Positions 40,805 to 48,830 of a stretch of 64,000 bases of DNA are shown piece by piece; positions within the stretch are counted from its first letter, which is position 1; every line of letters starts with the position of its first letter. The DNA lies in contig NZ_FOKR01000010.1 of NCBI RefSeq assembly GCF_900112195.1, positions 1-64,000 of the forward strand. The letters run 5' to 3'. Under the pieces are notes generated by a model. The model had not been told where the DNA came from, ran no database searches, and worked only from the letters and a program-made list of their open reading frames with translations. The DNA comes from Butyrivibrio sp. YAB3001. Its GTDB lineage: Bacteria; Bacillota; Clostridia; Lachnospirales; Lachnospiraceae. A program made the position numbers and the translations under genes.

Positions 40805-41590
40805 TTATTCAATGCTGAGATTCTTGCAAGTATAATAGCTTTCCACCTCTTCTCGAGTCTCTTTAAGTGCTTTTTTCATGCTTTCATTTTGAGTGGGGAA
40901 TTCAAACATTTTGTAAAGATATCCCTGCTTTTTAGCAAGTTCCCAACTCTTGGGGTATACAAGCTCAAAGGTAAGAGCAATATGCCCTATCAAGTGCTCA
41001 GCAGGTGAGTCCATGACGTCGCGGTTGACTGCGTGATGCTCTCTTACCTGCTCCATAACCTTTTCAGATACACCTGATGAAAACAAAACTTCTTTGGTGA
41101 CGTTGTAGATTTCTTCCATTGGAGTTTCAACATTTACTCTGAGAATGTCCACTTTGTCTGCATCGCGAAGTATATTACAAAAGATGAGTGTTTTCCCTGC
41201 TATTGATTCATCAATCCTATATTTATTATGTTGCCTTATAACGATTTCTAACTCTTTGTCCCAGGATCTGTCATCTGCATAAGCCTTTATAAGCTTATCA
41301 TCTCCAAAGAGAAGATCTGCTCCAAATTCTGCGTGGTCAACAGATTCTGAATCAATAAAAGTATTAAATCTTTTAACCTGCTCAAATCTTCCAATATCAT
41401 GCAGCATTCCGGAAAGCCATGCAAACTCAACTTCATCGTCTGATAGTGATATAGACTTTGCAATCTGCTCACAATTATCTGCAACTCTGTAAGTATGTGC
41501 AATCTTAAGCGCTATCTTAGGATCTGAGGGATTGTAATTTTTTACATAAGAAGCAAACTGCTCCTTTACTCTTTGACGGTCAATCATCAT
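40805..41590 (-). CDS. HD-domain phosphohydrolase
   Basis: 262 residues from ATG 41590 (GGAG seven bases upstream; a second ATG follows directly). The HD metal site is H...HD...D: HTYRVADN, then LSGMLHDIGRFEQV, and later CNILRDADKVDILR. Proteins of this kind hydrolyse nucleotides or related phosphates; this one resembles stand-alone HD proteins of Firmicutes without a sensor domain. It lies between a terminator following M13 copy 3 and the P-loop kinase gene. The substrate is unknown. Confidence 0.85.
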   Translation of the reverse strand: MMIDRQRVKEQFASYVKNYNPSDPKIALKIAHTYRVADNCEQIAKSISLSDDEVEFAWLSGMLHDIGRFEQVKRFNTFIDSESVDHAEFGADLLFGDDKLIKAYADDRSWDKELEIVIRQHNKYRIDESIAGKTLIFCNILRDADKVDILRVNVETPMEEIYNVTKEVLFSSGVSEKVMEQVREHHAVNRDVMDSPAEHLIGHIALTFELVYPKSWELAKKQGYLYKMFEFPTQNESMKKALKETREEVESYYTCKNLSIE

Positions 41591-41651
41591 TAAAATTCTC
41601 CACAAAAAAATAATTCATTTAAAATTATACTACATACAAAAATATACATAC

Positions 41652-41690
41652 AAAAAAGGAATCACTCGTCATTTGAATGATTCCCTTTTT
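41652..41690 (-). terminator. Terminator after M13 copy 3
   Basis: GGAATCA (41658-41664) pairs with TGATTCC (41678-41684), flanked by A5-6 and T5 runs, so it works on either strand; it lies 10 bases past the M13 stop. Confidence 0.8.
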
Positions 41691-41699
41691 GCTATATCT

Positions 41700-43880
41700 T
41701 TACCAAATAATTAGTCTGTCTTCGGGAGCAAGGTACATGTTGTCGCCGGGCTTGACGTCGTAGGTTTCGTAGAATTCATCGAACTGCTGAACAGGAACGT
41801 TGGTCCTTGAATAGTTCAGAGGATGTGCGTCCTGTGTAAGTGCGGAAAACTCCTGGTTGTATCCTCCAAGGCTTGCGTTCATTTGGGCATACTTGATAAA
41901 AAACTTATCATAGTCAAAATTCTCAACCTTGGAAGCCATGCGGAGCGCGCACTGAAGTCCTGTCATGTCCGCAACCATCTCAGTATCAATGTTTCCGCCT
42001 ATAAAATGATGATCTCCAAAGGCGATTATTGTATCAAGATAGTCATCCATCTTTTTAACACGCTTATCGAATTCTTCTTTATCTGCTTCTGTCCACCAGT
42101 CTCTGTAGACACCTTCAGCGTCAAACTGAGAGCCGTTACTGTCAAAAGCATGGGATATCTCATGCCCTACCCAGAAAGCCCCGATGGAAGCGTAGAGTTC
42201 TTCGATACTCATATCACTTGAATAAAATGGTTCACCCATCATTCCGATTATCATATTTATGGTGTTATCAGAAGGTGAATAGTAAGCATTGCACTCAAGG
42301 ATGTTCATGTCCTCTGCCCACATTTCCTTGTCTATCTTTTTACCAAGAAGACTTGTATTATAGGCTATTTCACTTTTATTGATCCTATCAAGAGCTTCAT
42401 TTAGTGTGCAGCCTGAAAGGTCAATATCTGAAGTGTCCCTGAACTTGTCAGGATAAGCAGCGTGGATTACTATCTTTTCAAGCTTTTCGATGGCGTAATT
42501 CTTAACTTCCTCAGAAGCCCAGGTATTTTCGGAAAGGAGCTCTCTGTAGGTGTCGATAACCTCACGGCAAAGGTCTTCCATCTTTTTCTTATCTTCTTCG
42601 GAACCATATTTAGAGATATAGACTTTCTGCATGGAAGCAGGAAGCGCGCCTGCCACAAGATCGTAAGCCATTTCTTCATCAGATATCATTCCACTGATGC
42701 CATAGTATTCGTTTCCAATATCATTTAGAGCATCATAAGTATCCTTATCAAGGAAATTTCCGGAAGAATTGAGGTAATAAACAAGCATCACATCTTTTAT
42801 GCCCTCGATGTTTTCCTGAGTATATACTTCATCCAGAGCCTCGAAATATCCGGGGTTCGTTACAAGGTATACTCCATCGTACTTATATCCGGTAGCTGTA
42901 AGCAGTTTTTCAAGAGGAAAATTCTTGGATAAGGCTACAAGTTCCTCAAAGGACATTTCATTGTTTATTTTGTCGTAAATGTCTTCGCTGTAATTTTCTT
43001 CAGTGGTGAAGATTTTTTTAGCAAGAATCCCTTGAATATCGATGGCTGCATCAAAACGCTTACTTGCTTCGTCCTCGGACATGCCCATTTTTCCTGCTAT
43101 ATAGGTAAAAATGTCTTTGCGATAGCCATAAAGAAGGTCGCCATAATCCGTTCTTTCCTTGTACTCTGCTGAATCTGACAGAAGGAGTCTGGGAGTTCCT
43201 ATACTGCACAGATATGTGTTGGGATCATTAAGACCAGTATCTGCCCCGTATCCAACAAAATCATAAAATTCAAATAGTGTATCCTTGCCTGTTAAAAGCT
43301 CAGTGATATCATCAATTGTCTCTGCTGCAAGTATCTTGTCATAGAGCTCTTTTATTTGTGATACACCAATGGCATTTCGCGTATCCCAGTCAAGGACCAG
43401 ATTATTATAGGTTCTGATGAGATCAGCATCATGTCCCTCAAGACTGTCATCTTTAAGCAGTTCCATGCATTTTTCTTTGACCGCAAGGCCACACTCAGAA
43501 TAGTGAGACCATGTGCCATAGCCATCGGGAAGCTCAGTAGACAGGATCCAGTCCTTGTTTGCATAAAGATGAAAATCATCCTTAGGATCTGTCTCCATGT
43601 CGGCAGTGATGTTTTCCTTAATCTCAGAATCTATCCAGGGTTTTCCACCTGTGGTGACCTGAGCGCCTTCTTCAGCTTCTAAATTCTCGGATGGCTCTTC
43701 TGTTTCGATTTCAGTGCTTGCTTCAGTTGCACTTTCTGCCTGATTCGAGCTGTTGTCATTTGTTGTGGTTTCTTTTTCCTCTGATTCAGGTGGGTTATCC
43801 ACAGTTGTCGCCTTACCACAGCCATAGATTCCGCCTATCATAGCGATTGTCAGTAGTATTGCTACCAGCTTCTTTTTCAT
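41700..43880 (-). CDS. M13 family metallopeptidase lipoprotein (copy 3)
   Basis: 726 residues from ATG 43880 (AAAGGAG upstream); the frame extends further upstream without a better start. Lipoprotein signal with lipobox GIYGC, then a Glu/Ser/Thr-rich tether. Zinc motif GHEISHAFD, third ligand in DTEMVADMTG, C-terminus LIIW. It is closely related to copy 2 at 11762-13927 across the whole chain, including the linker pattern, which points to duplication followed by separation by some 28 kb or by rearrangement. It stands alone with its own terminator, without CPBP or PrsW partners. Predicted surface oligopeptidase. Confidence 0.92.
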   Translation of the reverse strand: MKKKLVAILLTIAMIGGIYGCGKATTVDNPPESEEKETTTNDNSSNQAESATEASTEIETEEPSENLEAEEGAQVTTGGKPWIDSEIKENITADMETDPKDDFHLYANKDWILSTELPDGYGTWSHYSECGLAVKEKCMELLKDDSLEGHDADLIRTYNNLVLDWDTRNAIGVSQIKELYDKILAAETIDDITELLTGKDTLFEFYDFVGYGADTGLNDPNTYLCSIGTPRLLLSDSAEYKERTDYGDLLYGYRKDIFTYIAGKMGMSEDEASKRFDAAIDIQGILAKKIFTTEENYSEDIYDKINNEMSFEELVALSKNFPLEKLLTATGYKYDGVYLVTNPGYFEALDEVYTQENIEGIKDVMLVYYLNSSGNFLDKDTYDALNDIGNEYYGISGMISDEEMAYDLVAGALPASMQKVYISKYGSEEDKKKMEDLCREVIDTYRELLSENTWASEEVKNYAIEKLEKIVIHAAYPDKFRDTSDIDLSGCTLNEALDRINKSEIAYNTSLLGKKIDKEMWAEDMNILECNAYYSPSDNTINMIIGMMGEPFYSSDMSIEELYASIGAFWVGHEISHAFDSNGSQFDAEGVYRDWWTEADKEEFDKRVKKMDDYLDTIIAFGDHHFIGGNIDTEMVADMTGLQCALRMASKVENFDYDKFFIKYAQMNASLGGYNQEFSALTQDAHPLNYSRTNVPVQQFDEFYETYDVKPGDNMYLAPEDRLIIW

Positions 43881-44000
43881 AACATCTCCTTTGTATATTA
43901 CTTTATTTAATAATGTTAATCCGTACATCGATTTTACCATTATACGTATATTTTTATAAAGTATAAAATATGCAATCCAGCAAAGGGGCTCGCCATCTCT

Positions 44001-44927
44001 TTAATAAGCGTGATCAACAAATATCTCTTTTATCCAATCAATTCTTCTGTTCATGCATTTTTCAACGATTGAGCTTTTCAGCGCTGACTCATAACCATGA
44101 CAAGCTCCGGAAATTTGATGTACTTCTGCTGAAATTCCTTCTGAGACTAATCTTTTGGCAAACTTATGTCCCTCATCTCGAAGGCAATCATATTCAGCAA
44201 CTTCAACATACGTTTTTGGGAAAAAATTAAGAGATTTCAGTTCAGAAATAGAATAATAATTTCCATGTTCAGAAGCCTGCTCTCCCAGGTACAGGTTCCA
44301 AAACCATTTCATGCAACGCGAATCCCAAATAGGTGTGTCCGTAAATCTTTTCATGGATTCCGTGATCATTCTTCTATCAAGGACCGGGTAAATCAGCATC
44401 ATTCCTTTTGGAAGCGGAAAGCCTCTGTCATTAAGCATAGTAGTAATTGCACCTGAAATATTGCCCCCGGCACTATCTCCGGTAACAATGGTCATATCTT
44501 TATTGATGCCTAATTTTTCAGCAATTTCAAGTGCCCACACATAAACGCTATAACAATCCTCGACTGCAACAGGATATTTGTGCTTGGGTAACAATCTGTA
44601 ATCCGGAAATATAACTTTGCAATGTGCTCTTTGAGCATACCACTTTGCAATCTGATAGTGCGCCTTAGACGCGCGGAGGATAAATCCTCCTCCGTGGAAA
44701 AAGAAAATACAAGGGAGTTTTCCGCTATATTGTTTTGGTTCAATTACAAGTGTAGAGATTTTTTCCCCGTTATATCCCGGTGCATCATATTTTTTGACAT
44801 TAACATATTTATCCGATTTGCATTTATTTAATCTGTATCCAATATTTATAATCGGGTATAAACGTCCAATTACCGTTCCGCTACATAGTGAAAATGATCT
44901 CAATTCTTTGTCGATATTGTATTTCAT
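44001..44927 (-). CDS. Alpha/beta hydrolase, acetyl-esterase/HSL family
   Basis: 308 residues from ATG 44927, supported by GGGGAG ten bases upstream; an ATG nine codons earlier has no such site. The hormone-sensitive-lipase motifs are intact: FFHGGGFIL (oxyanion hole) and VTGDSAGGN (nucleophile Ser). The C-terminal region has VEYDCLRDEGH-like Asp and GACHGYE with the His. No signal peptide. It probably deacetylates small esters, possibly acetylated xylo-oligosaccharides given the xylan enzymes in the window, but it is not in their operon. Confidence 0.88.
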   Translation of the reverse strand: MKYNIDKELRSFSLCSGTVIGRLYPIINIGYRLNKCKSDKYVNVKKYDAPGYNGEKISTLVIEPKQYSGKLPCIFFFHGGGFILRASKAHYQIAKWYAQRAHCKVIFPDYRLLPKHKYPVAVEDCYSVYVWALEIAEKLGINKDMTIVTGDSAGGNISGAITTMLNDRGFPLPKGMMLIYPVLDRRMITESMKRFTDTPIWDSRCMKWFWNLYLGEQASEHGNYYSISELKSLNFFPKTYVEVAEYDCLRDEGHKFAKRLVSEGISAEVHQISGACHGYESALKSSIVEKCMNRRIDWIKEIFVDHAY

Positions 44928-45026
44928 ACCTTGATTACTCCCCACCTTTTTCATAACTAATGTTATATAATGCCTTTTACCCTCGTTGTGGATTTATACT
45001 ATTTCCCCTGACGCCATACTTATAAT

Positions 45027-46040
45027 TTAGTATCCAAAAATTTCATTTCTTAATTCAAGGTATCGTTCAACAGTTATTTCCTCATCCCCAAAATGACACT
45101 GTGCAGCTTCTGCGTTAAATTCGACATAATCCCAATACTCTGCAGTTAAAGATGTGGAATCTACAATTGCGCCATTTCCGTTATACTGGTCCATTAGGAA
45201 AATTTCCCTGCCTCCATGGGAATTGTCTACATGACAGATGTATGTTTTATCGTTATAGTTTACGTAGCAAAGCTGACCTGCTGTGCCCTCCCCTTCAGCA
45301 AGCTGGTACACTTTGCCATCTCTTGCATCGAGGTACTTGCCGCCATAAGGACCATTTATTATAAGTTCTTTAACTCCGTCGTTATCAAGATCTACTCTTT
45401 CTCCGACGGTATAGCTGTAGAAATCTTCAGGATCATTTGGAAGATCAGTAATATAATAAGAAAAATCTTTTCCATCTTCATAGGTGGCATTTACTATGAT
45501 TTCTCCGGCTATTGCCTTTGCAAAAAGTTCATCAGCTTCTTTTTCCAAGCTATCCGCTGCTGCTCCGTCGTCAATAGGAGCTACATCCGACTCATCATAT
45601 GTACTTCCGTATGCGTATTCGCTCCACTCACTGAATTCCCTATTATCACCTTCGCACCTGTATGCCCTGACCTTGATCCTGAAATCAAAATAATCCTGAG
45701 CCCCGGTAACATAGGTAGTCTGGGATGTATCTACTTTCTGCTCTTCTTCCGGTTCACGATATGTATCTTCTTTGTAGAATTTATTTTCCTCTATAACTTC
45801 ATATCCGTCAGCCCCTTCAACAGGCTTCCACTCAAAACGTACAGAAATCTGATCTTCTCCGGGTTCAGTGCCACCTGCATTAACTGTTGGCGTTGCCAGA
45901 GCAGTGACAGCTGTTGTTTCCTCTGTGATTGGTTCTACCTGCAGGTCTGGATTGATGTCTTGCTCGGATGGTTGCTTGCCACAACCTGACAGTGTGATAA
46001 TAAGTGCACTTGCAAGTGCAATAAAACTTGATTTTCTCAT
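45027..46040 (-). CDS. Lipoprotein with Fn3-like and FG-GAP-like segments
   Basis: 337 residues. The lipoprotein signal ends ITLSGCG. After a Thr/Glu linker, residues 70-145 look like a fibronectin type III strand set (RFEWKPVEGADGYEVIEE ... FRIKVRAYR). The C-terminal half contains VDLDNDGVKELIINGP, an FG-GAP/calcium-type loop often seen in lipoproteins of Lachnospiraceae. GGAGG precedes the ATG. No enzyme motif is seen. Probably a cell-surface protein of unknown function; neighbours give no hint. Confidence 0.7.
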   Translation of the reverse strand: MRKSSFIALASALIITLSGCGKQPSEQDINPDLQVEPITEETTAVTALATPTVNAGGTEPGEDQISVRFEWKPVEGADGYEVIEENKFYKEDTYREPEEEQKVDTSQTTYVTGAQDYFDFRIKVRAYRCEGDNREFSEWSEYAYGSTYDESDVAPIDDGAAADSLEKEADELFAKAIAGEIIVNATYEDGKDFSYYITDLPNDPEDFYSYTVGERVDLDNDGVKELIINGPYGGKYLDARDGKVYQLAEGEGTAGQLCYVNYNDKTYICHVDNSHGGREIFLMDQYNGNGAIVDSTSLTAEYWDYVEFNAEAAQCHFGDEEITVERYLELRNEIFGY

Positions 46041-46048
46041 AATTATAG

Positions 46049-46252
46049 TTACCTCCTGCTGATTATTCTATCATAAATCGGAGAAAAAATAGGTTTTGAA
46101 TCGGAGAAAAATGAGGATTTCAATCGGAGAAATGTAACAGTTTTATCAAATATAGCAGAATAAGATGTCCCGGATAAAAAACATAAAATAGCCACTTCTA
46201 TGATTTTTAACATGGTGCCGTCAAGAAATCGTATTTTCTTTGTTTTCTCCAT
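46049..46252 (-). pseudogene. Probable TraX-family remnant coupled to the ABC-F gene
   Basis: 67 residues from ATG 46252. The ribosome binding site AAGGAG lies in the last codons of the ABC-F gene. MEKTKKIRFLDGTMLKII is how TraX-like membrane acetyltransferases of Firmicutes begin (LDGTxLKII), but the rest does not follow the family and lacks its ten or so membrane helices. A frame change soon after residue 20 is likely. Recognition rests on a short stretch, so this is tentative. Confidence 0.35.
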
Positions 46253-46256
46253 ATTA

Positions 46257-47852
46257 TCACTCCTTAATCGCAACCCACTTAACATCCGATGGCTCGGTGA
46301 TATGGTCTGCGAGAAGATTCTTTAATCCTTCTTCAGTTAAAGTATACGTCTTTGTGCAAACTTCTTCTATATACTTTCTGTCATGCGAAATGCTGATTAC
46401 TGCCCCAGGAAAAGAGGCTATCATCTTTCTTATAACAGGACCGGAAAGTGGCGAAAAGTTTCTGGTGGGCTCATCCAATATTAGAACGTTTGCATCTGAT
46501 AAACTCATCTTAAGTAAAAGCACCTTGGCCTTCTGACCGCCGGACAATTCTTTTATTGGATGTTCCATTTCATCTGCAGTATATTTTAGTGAGCCAAGAT
46601 ATGTTCTGATGCGGGTTCGTATTGCCTTATCGCCTGTGTCATCCAGAAATTCTATCGGTGTGGCATCGAGATCAAGCAGTTCTTCGTAGTTTTGAGGCAT
46701 ATACTGGACCTTTAAATCTTTTCTGCAAAACAACTCATCAGCTATTTTCTTTAGAAGCGTTGTCTTACCAATTCCATTATTGCCAATAATGCAGATTTTC
46801 TCAGGCCCTCGGACTCTAAGAAAAATATCTTTTGCAAGGATTTTTGATTCGTCAGGCGTCTTTAGCTCATCAAGTTTGTACTCAATTACTGTTTTTCCGG
46901 CGGGCATCATGGCATTTTCATCACCAAGCTTAAAAAAGATGGCTTCTTCCTGCTCAGGCATTTTTGTCATGTTTTCATCTTCTTTTTCAAAGTGCCGTCC
47001 CATTGCCTTTACAGTGTGCATCTTATCCTTGAGATTTTTTCCAGGTGCATCCCGCGCACCCTTGGAAATAGTTGAAAGTGCATGTTCAACACTGTTATAA
47101 ACTCGTGCATATTTTTCATCACGACGTTTTTTCTCTTTTTTGTCGTTGATTGCCTGCTGTTCCTGTCTTTCGAAGTTCTCAGCTCTTCTTTCGATATAAT
47201 TCTTATAATTGTCCCTTACGACTGTATATCTGCTCTTGGTTTTCCTCATGATCTGCTCGATGTGAACTATCACATTTGCAGTATTCTCAATAAGCGTCTC
47301 ATCATGTGATATAAAAAGAACTATATGCTTCCATTCATTGATGAGCTTTTCCAGAAGTTCAAGCGTGCTTATATCTATGTCGTTTGATGGCTCATCCAGC
47401 AAAAGAACTGTTGGCTTTTCAATTAGAAGCCTCATGAGCTGTGCCTTTACCTTCTCGCCACCTGACAAACTGCCCATTTTCTGGTCACTGTAAAAGAAAT
47501 CTGTTGGCACTTGGAATTTTATAGCCATTTCAGATAATTCTTTTGGACTTTTATCATAAAAAAGCTGTGCCTTCGAAAAATACTCATAAAGCGTTTTTTC
47601 TTTATCTTTTTCCGGAAGTTCCTGTGGAAGATACCCCAGGGCTTCTCCGGCAGCTATTCTTTCCCCTTCACATTCCGAGTATTCTTCGGCAAGTTCAGGA
47701 TCATAGATCCACTTCATCAAAGTGGACTTGCCATTTCCTTCCTCACCAATGATTACTGCTTTATCTCCGTCATTTAATACCATATTGAATTTTTCTAAAA
47801 TAATCCGCAGGTCTTTGCGATGTGTTATAGTCAAATCCTTAATCTGTAGCAT
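46257..47852 (-). CDS. ABC-F ATPase, probable ribosomal protection protein
   Basis: 531 residues with two ABC domains and no membrane segments. Walker A GEEGNGKST (36-44) and GNNGIGKTT; signatures LSGGEKVK and LSGGQKAK; Walker B LLLDEPSNDID and LILDEPTRNFS. The linker (about 200-300) is basic and helical and includes GARDAPGKNLKDKMHTVKAMGR, characteristic of Lsa/CplR-like resistance ABC-F proteins. These displace ribosome-targeting antibiotics such as lincosamides, streptogramins A and pleuromutilins. The second Walker B has NFS instead of the usual NHLD-like segment. The long leader with a terminator hairpin points to antibiotic-induced attenuation. Confidence 0.88.
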   Translation of the reverse strand: MLQIKDLTITHRKDLRIILEKFNMVLNDGDKAVIIGEEGNGKSTLMKWIYDPELAEEYSECEGERIAAGEALGYLPQELPEKDKEKTLYEYFSKAQLFYDKSPKELSEMAIKFQVPTDFFYSDQKMGSLSGGEKVKAQLMRLLIEKPTVLLLDEPSNDIDISTLELLEKLINEWKHIVLFISHDETLIENTANVIVHIEQIMRKTKSRYTVVRDNYKNYIERRAENFERQEQQAINDKKEKKRRDEKYARVYNSVEHALSTISKGARDAPGKNLKDKMHTVKAMGRHFEKEDENMTKMPEQEEAIFFKLGDENAMMPAGKTVIEYKLDELKTPDESKILAKDIFLRVRGPEKICIIGNNGIGKTTLLKKIADELFCRKDLKVQYMPQNYEELLDLDATPIEFLDDTGDKAIRTRIRTYLGSLKYTADEMEHPIKELSGGQKAKVLLLKMSLSDANVLILDEPTRNFSPLSGPVIRKMIASFPGAVISISHDRKYIEEVCTKTYTLTEEGLKNLLADHITEPSDVKWVAIKE

Positions 47853-47874
47853 ATATCGCCCTCCTGTTCTGCTG

Positions 47875-47908
47875 CAAAAAAAAGCCTATTCTGCATACGC
47901 AAAATAGA
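47875..47908 (-). terminator. Leader terminator / attenuator of the ABC-F gene
   Basis: Minus strand: CTATTTTGC, 4-base loop, GCAGAATAG (one G-T pair), then a run of eight T, 23 bases before the ABC-F start. A second hairpin, AGCTGC/GCAGCT, lies upstream in the leader. Between promoter and gene there are about 235 untranslated bases. Confidence 0.7.
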
Positions 47909-48094
47909 CTCACACAAATAGACCTACTATGACAGTATGGCTAAAAATGCATGATAATCCAGTTTAAGCGTACACAAAACAGCTGCGCCAGCAGCTATAC
48001 CAAAATCATCGTGTTCACTCAAGCTAAATTATCTAATAATCATTTTTTCACCTAAACGCCAAGCGCTCTTTCTTTATATTTTTTATTCTTTTTT

Positions 48095-48123
48095 ATACTA
48101 TCATTTATAACAGGTGGTTGCAA
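48095..48123 (-). promoter_or_regulatory. Promoter of the ABC-F gene
   Basis: Minus strand TTGCAA (48118-48123), 17 bases, TAGTAT (48095-48100). It sets the leader length at about 235 bases. The leader has no long gene; weak short frames such as 47927-48022 (TTG start, 31 codons) are possible leader peptides. Confidence 0.45.
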
Positions 48124-48146
48124 TCGTTTCTTAGATAAAAAGTGCA

Positions 48147-48710
48147 TTATTTAACAACAGGTTCGATTCTTCTTGCAATTACTACAGCGAGTGAAAGCTT
48201 TAACAGATCAGGAATGATGAATGGGAATACGCACCATCCAAGTACAGTGATCAAGCCGATATCTCCACTATTCTGCATATAGACATGCATGAACCAGGCT
48301 GTTCCAAATGCATAACATACTGCAAGTCCAAGGACAAGTGCTACTACTTTAATAACAATATTTTTCTTGAAGAATCTTGTAAAAAGGATGTAAATGAGAC
48401 CGATAAACAGGAATCCTAAGATATATCCGCCTGTATTTCCCAAAAGAATTCCGATTCCTCCGCTAAATCCTGCAAAAACAGGTACTCCGATTGCTCCAAG
48501 AAGAACATATATAAGTGTTGCCACTGTTCCTCTTTCGCCTCCAAGCAGCAATAATACAAAGAACACTGCAAATGTCTGAAGTGTAAACGGAACTGCTGTG
48601 GGGATGCTTATCCAGGAACATATCGCTATCAGTGCTGCCCCGATTGCAATATATACCAAATCTAATACTTTCATATTTTCTCTTGTCTTAACTGCTTCTG
48701 TACTACTCAT
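48147..48710 (-). CDS. bioY: BioY biotin transporter substrate-binding subunit
   Basis: 187 residues, six membrane segments. BioY family core: FVLLLLGGERGTVATLIYVLLGAIGVPVFAGFSGG, followed by LLGNTGGYILGF. BioY is the S component of the biotin ECF transporter and can work with a shared EcfAT module; none is encoded here. Regulation is evident: a BirA-type operator overlaps the promoter upstream, so transport is repressed when biotin is sufficient. GGAGGA lies upstream of the ATG. Confidence 0.93.
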   Translation of the reverse strand: MSSTEAVKTRENMKVLDLVYIAIGAALIAICSWISIPTAVPFTLQTFAVFFVLLLLGGERGTVATLIYVLLGAIGVPVFAGFSGGIGILLGNTGGYILGFLFIGLIYILFTRFFKKNIVIKVVALVLGLAVCYAFGTAWFMHVYMQNSGDIGLITVLGWCVFPFIIPDLLKLSLAVVIARRIEPVVK

Positions 48711-48764
48711 GATGTCTTATCCTCCAACAAATATCTATGATTAGGCTCGCCAAATACAAATATG

Positions 48765-48820
48765 AAGATAGCATAACAAAAAATAATTGTCAACCTGCAA
48801 TGTAATTGAGGTTGACAATT
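48765..48820 (-). promoter_or_regulatory. bioY promoter with BirA operator
   Basis: AATTGTCAACC (48785-48795) and GGTTGACAATT (48810-48820) form a perfect 11-bp inverted repeat with a 14-base spacer, the layout of Firmicutes BirA boxes (TTGTTAACC-N14/16-GGTTAACAA). One arm contains the -35 TTGACA (48788-48793); after 17 bases comes TATCTT (48765-48770). Confidence 0.85.
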
Positions 48821-48830
48821 ATCAAATATC

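Noticed and set aside
45216-45989. 257-codon plus-strand frame
   Set aside because: Antisense to a lipoprotein gene with a clear signal peptide; the amino-acid composition (Ile, Phe, Cys-rich) is that of a shadow frame.
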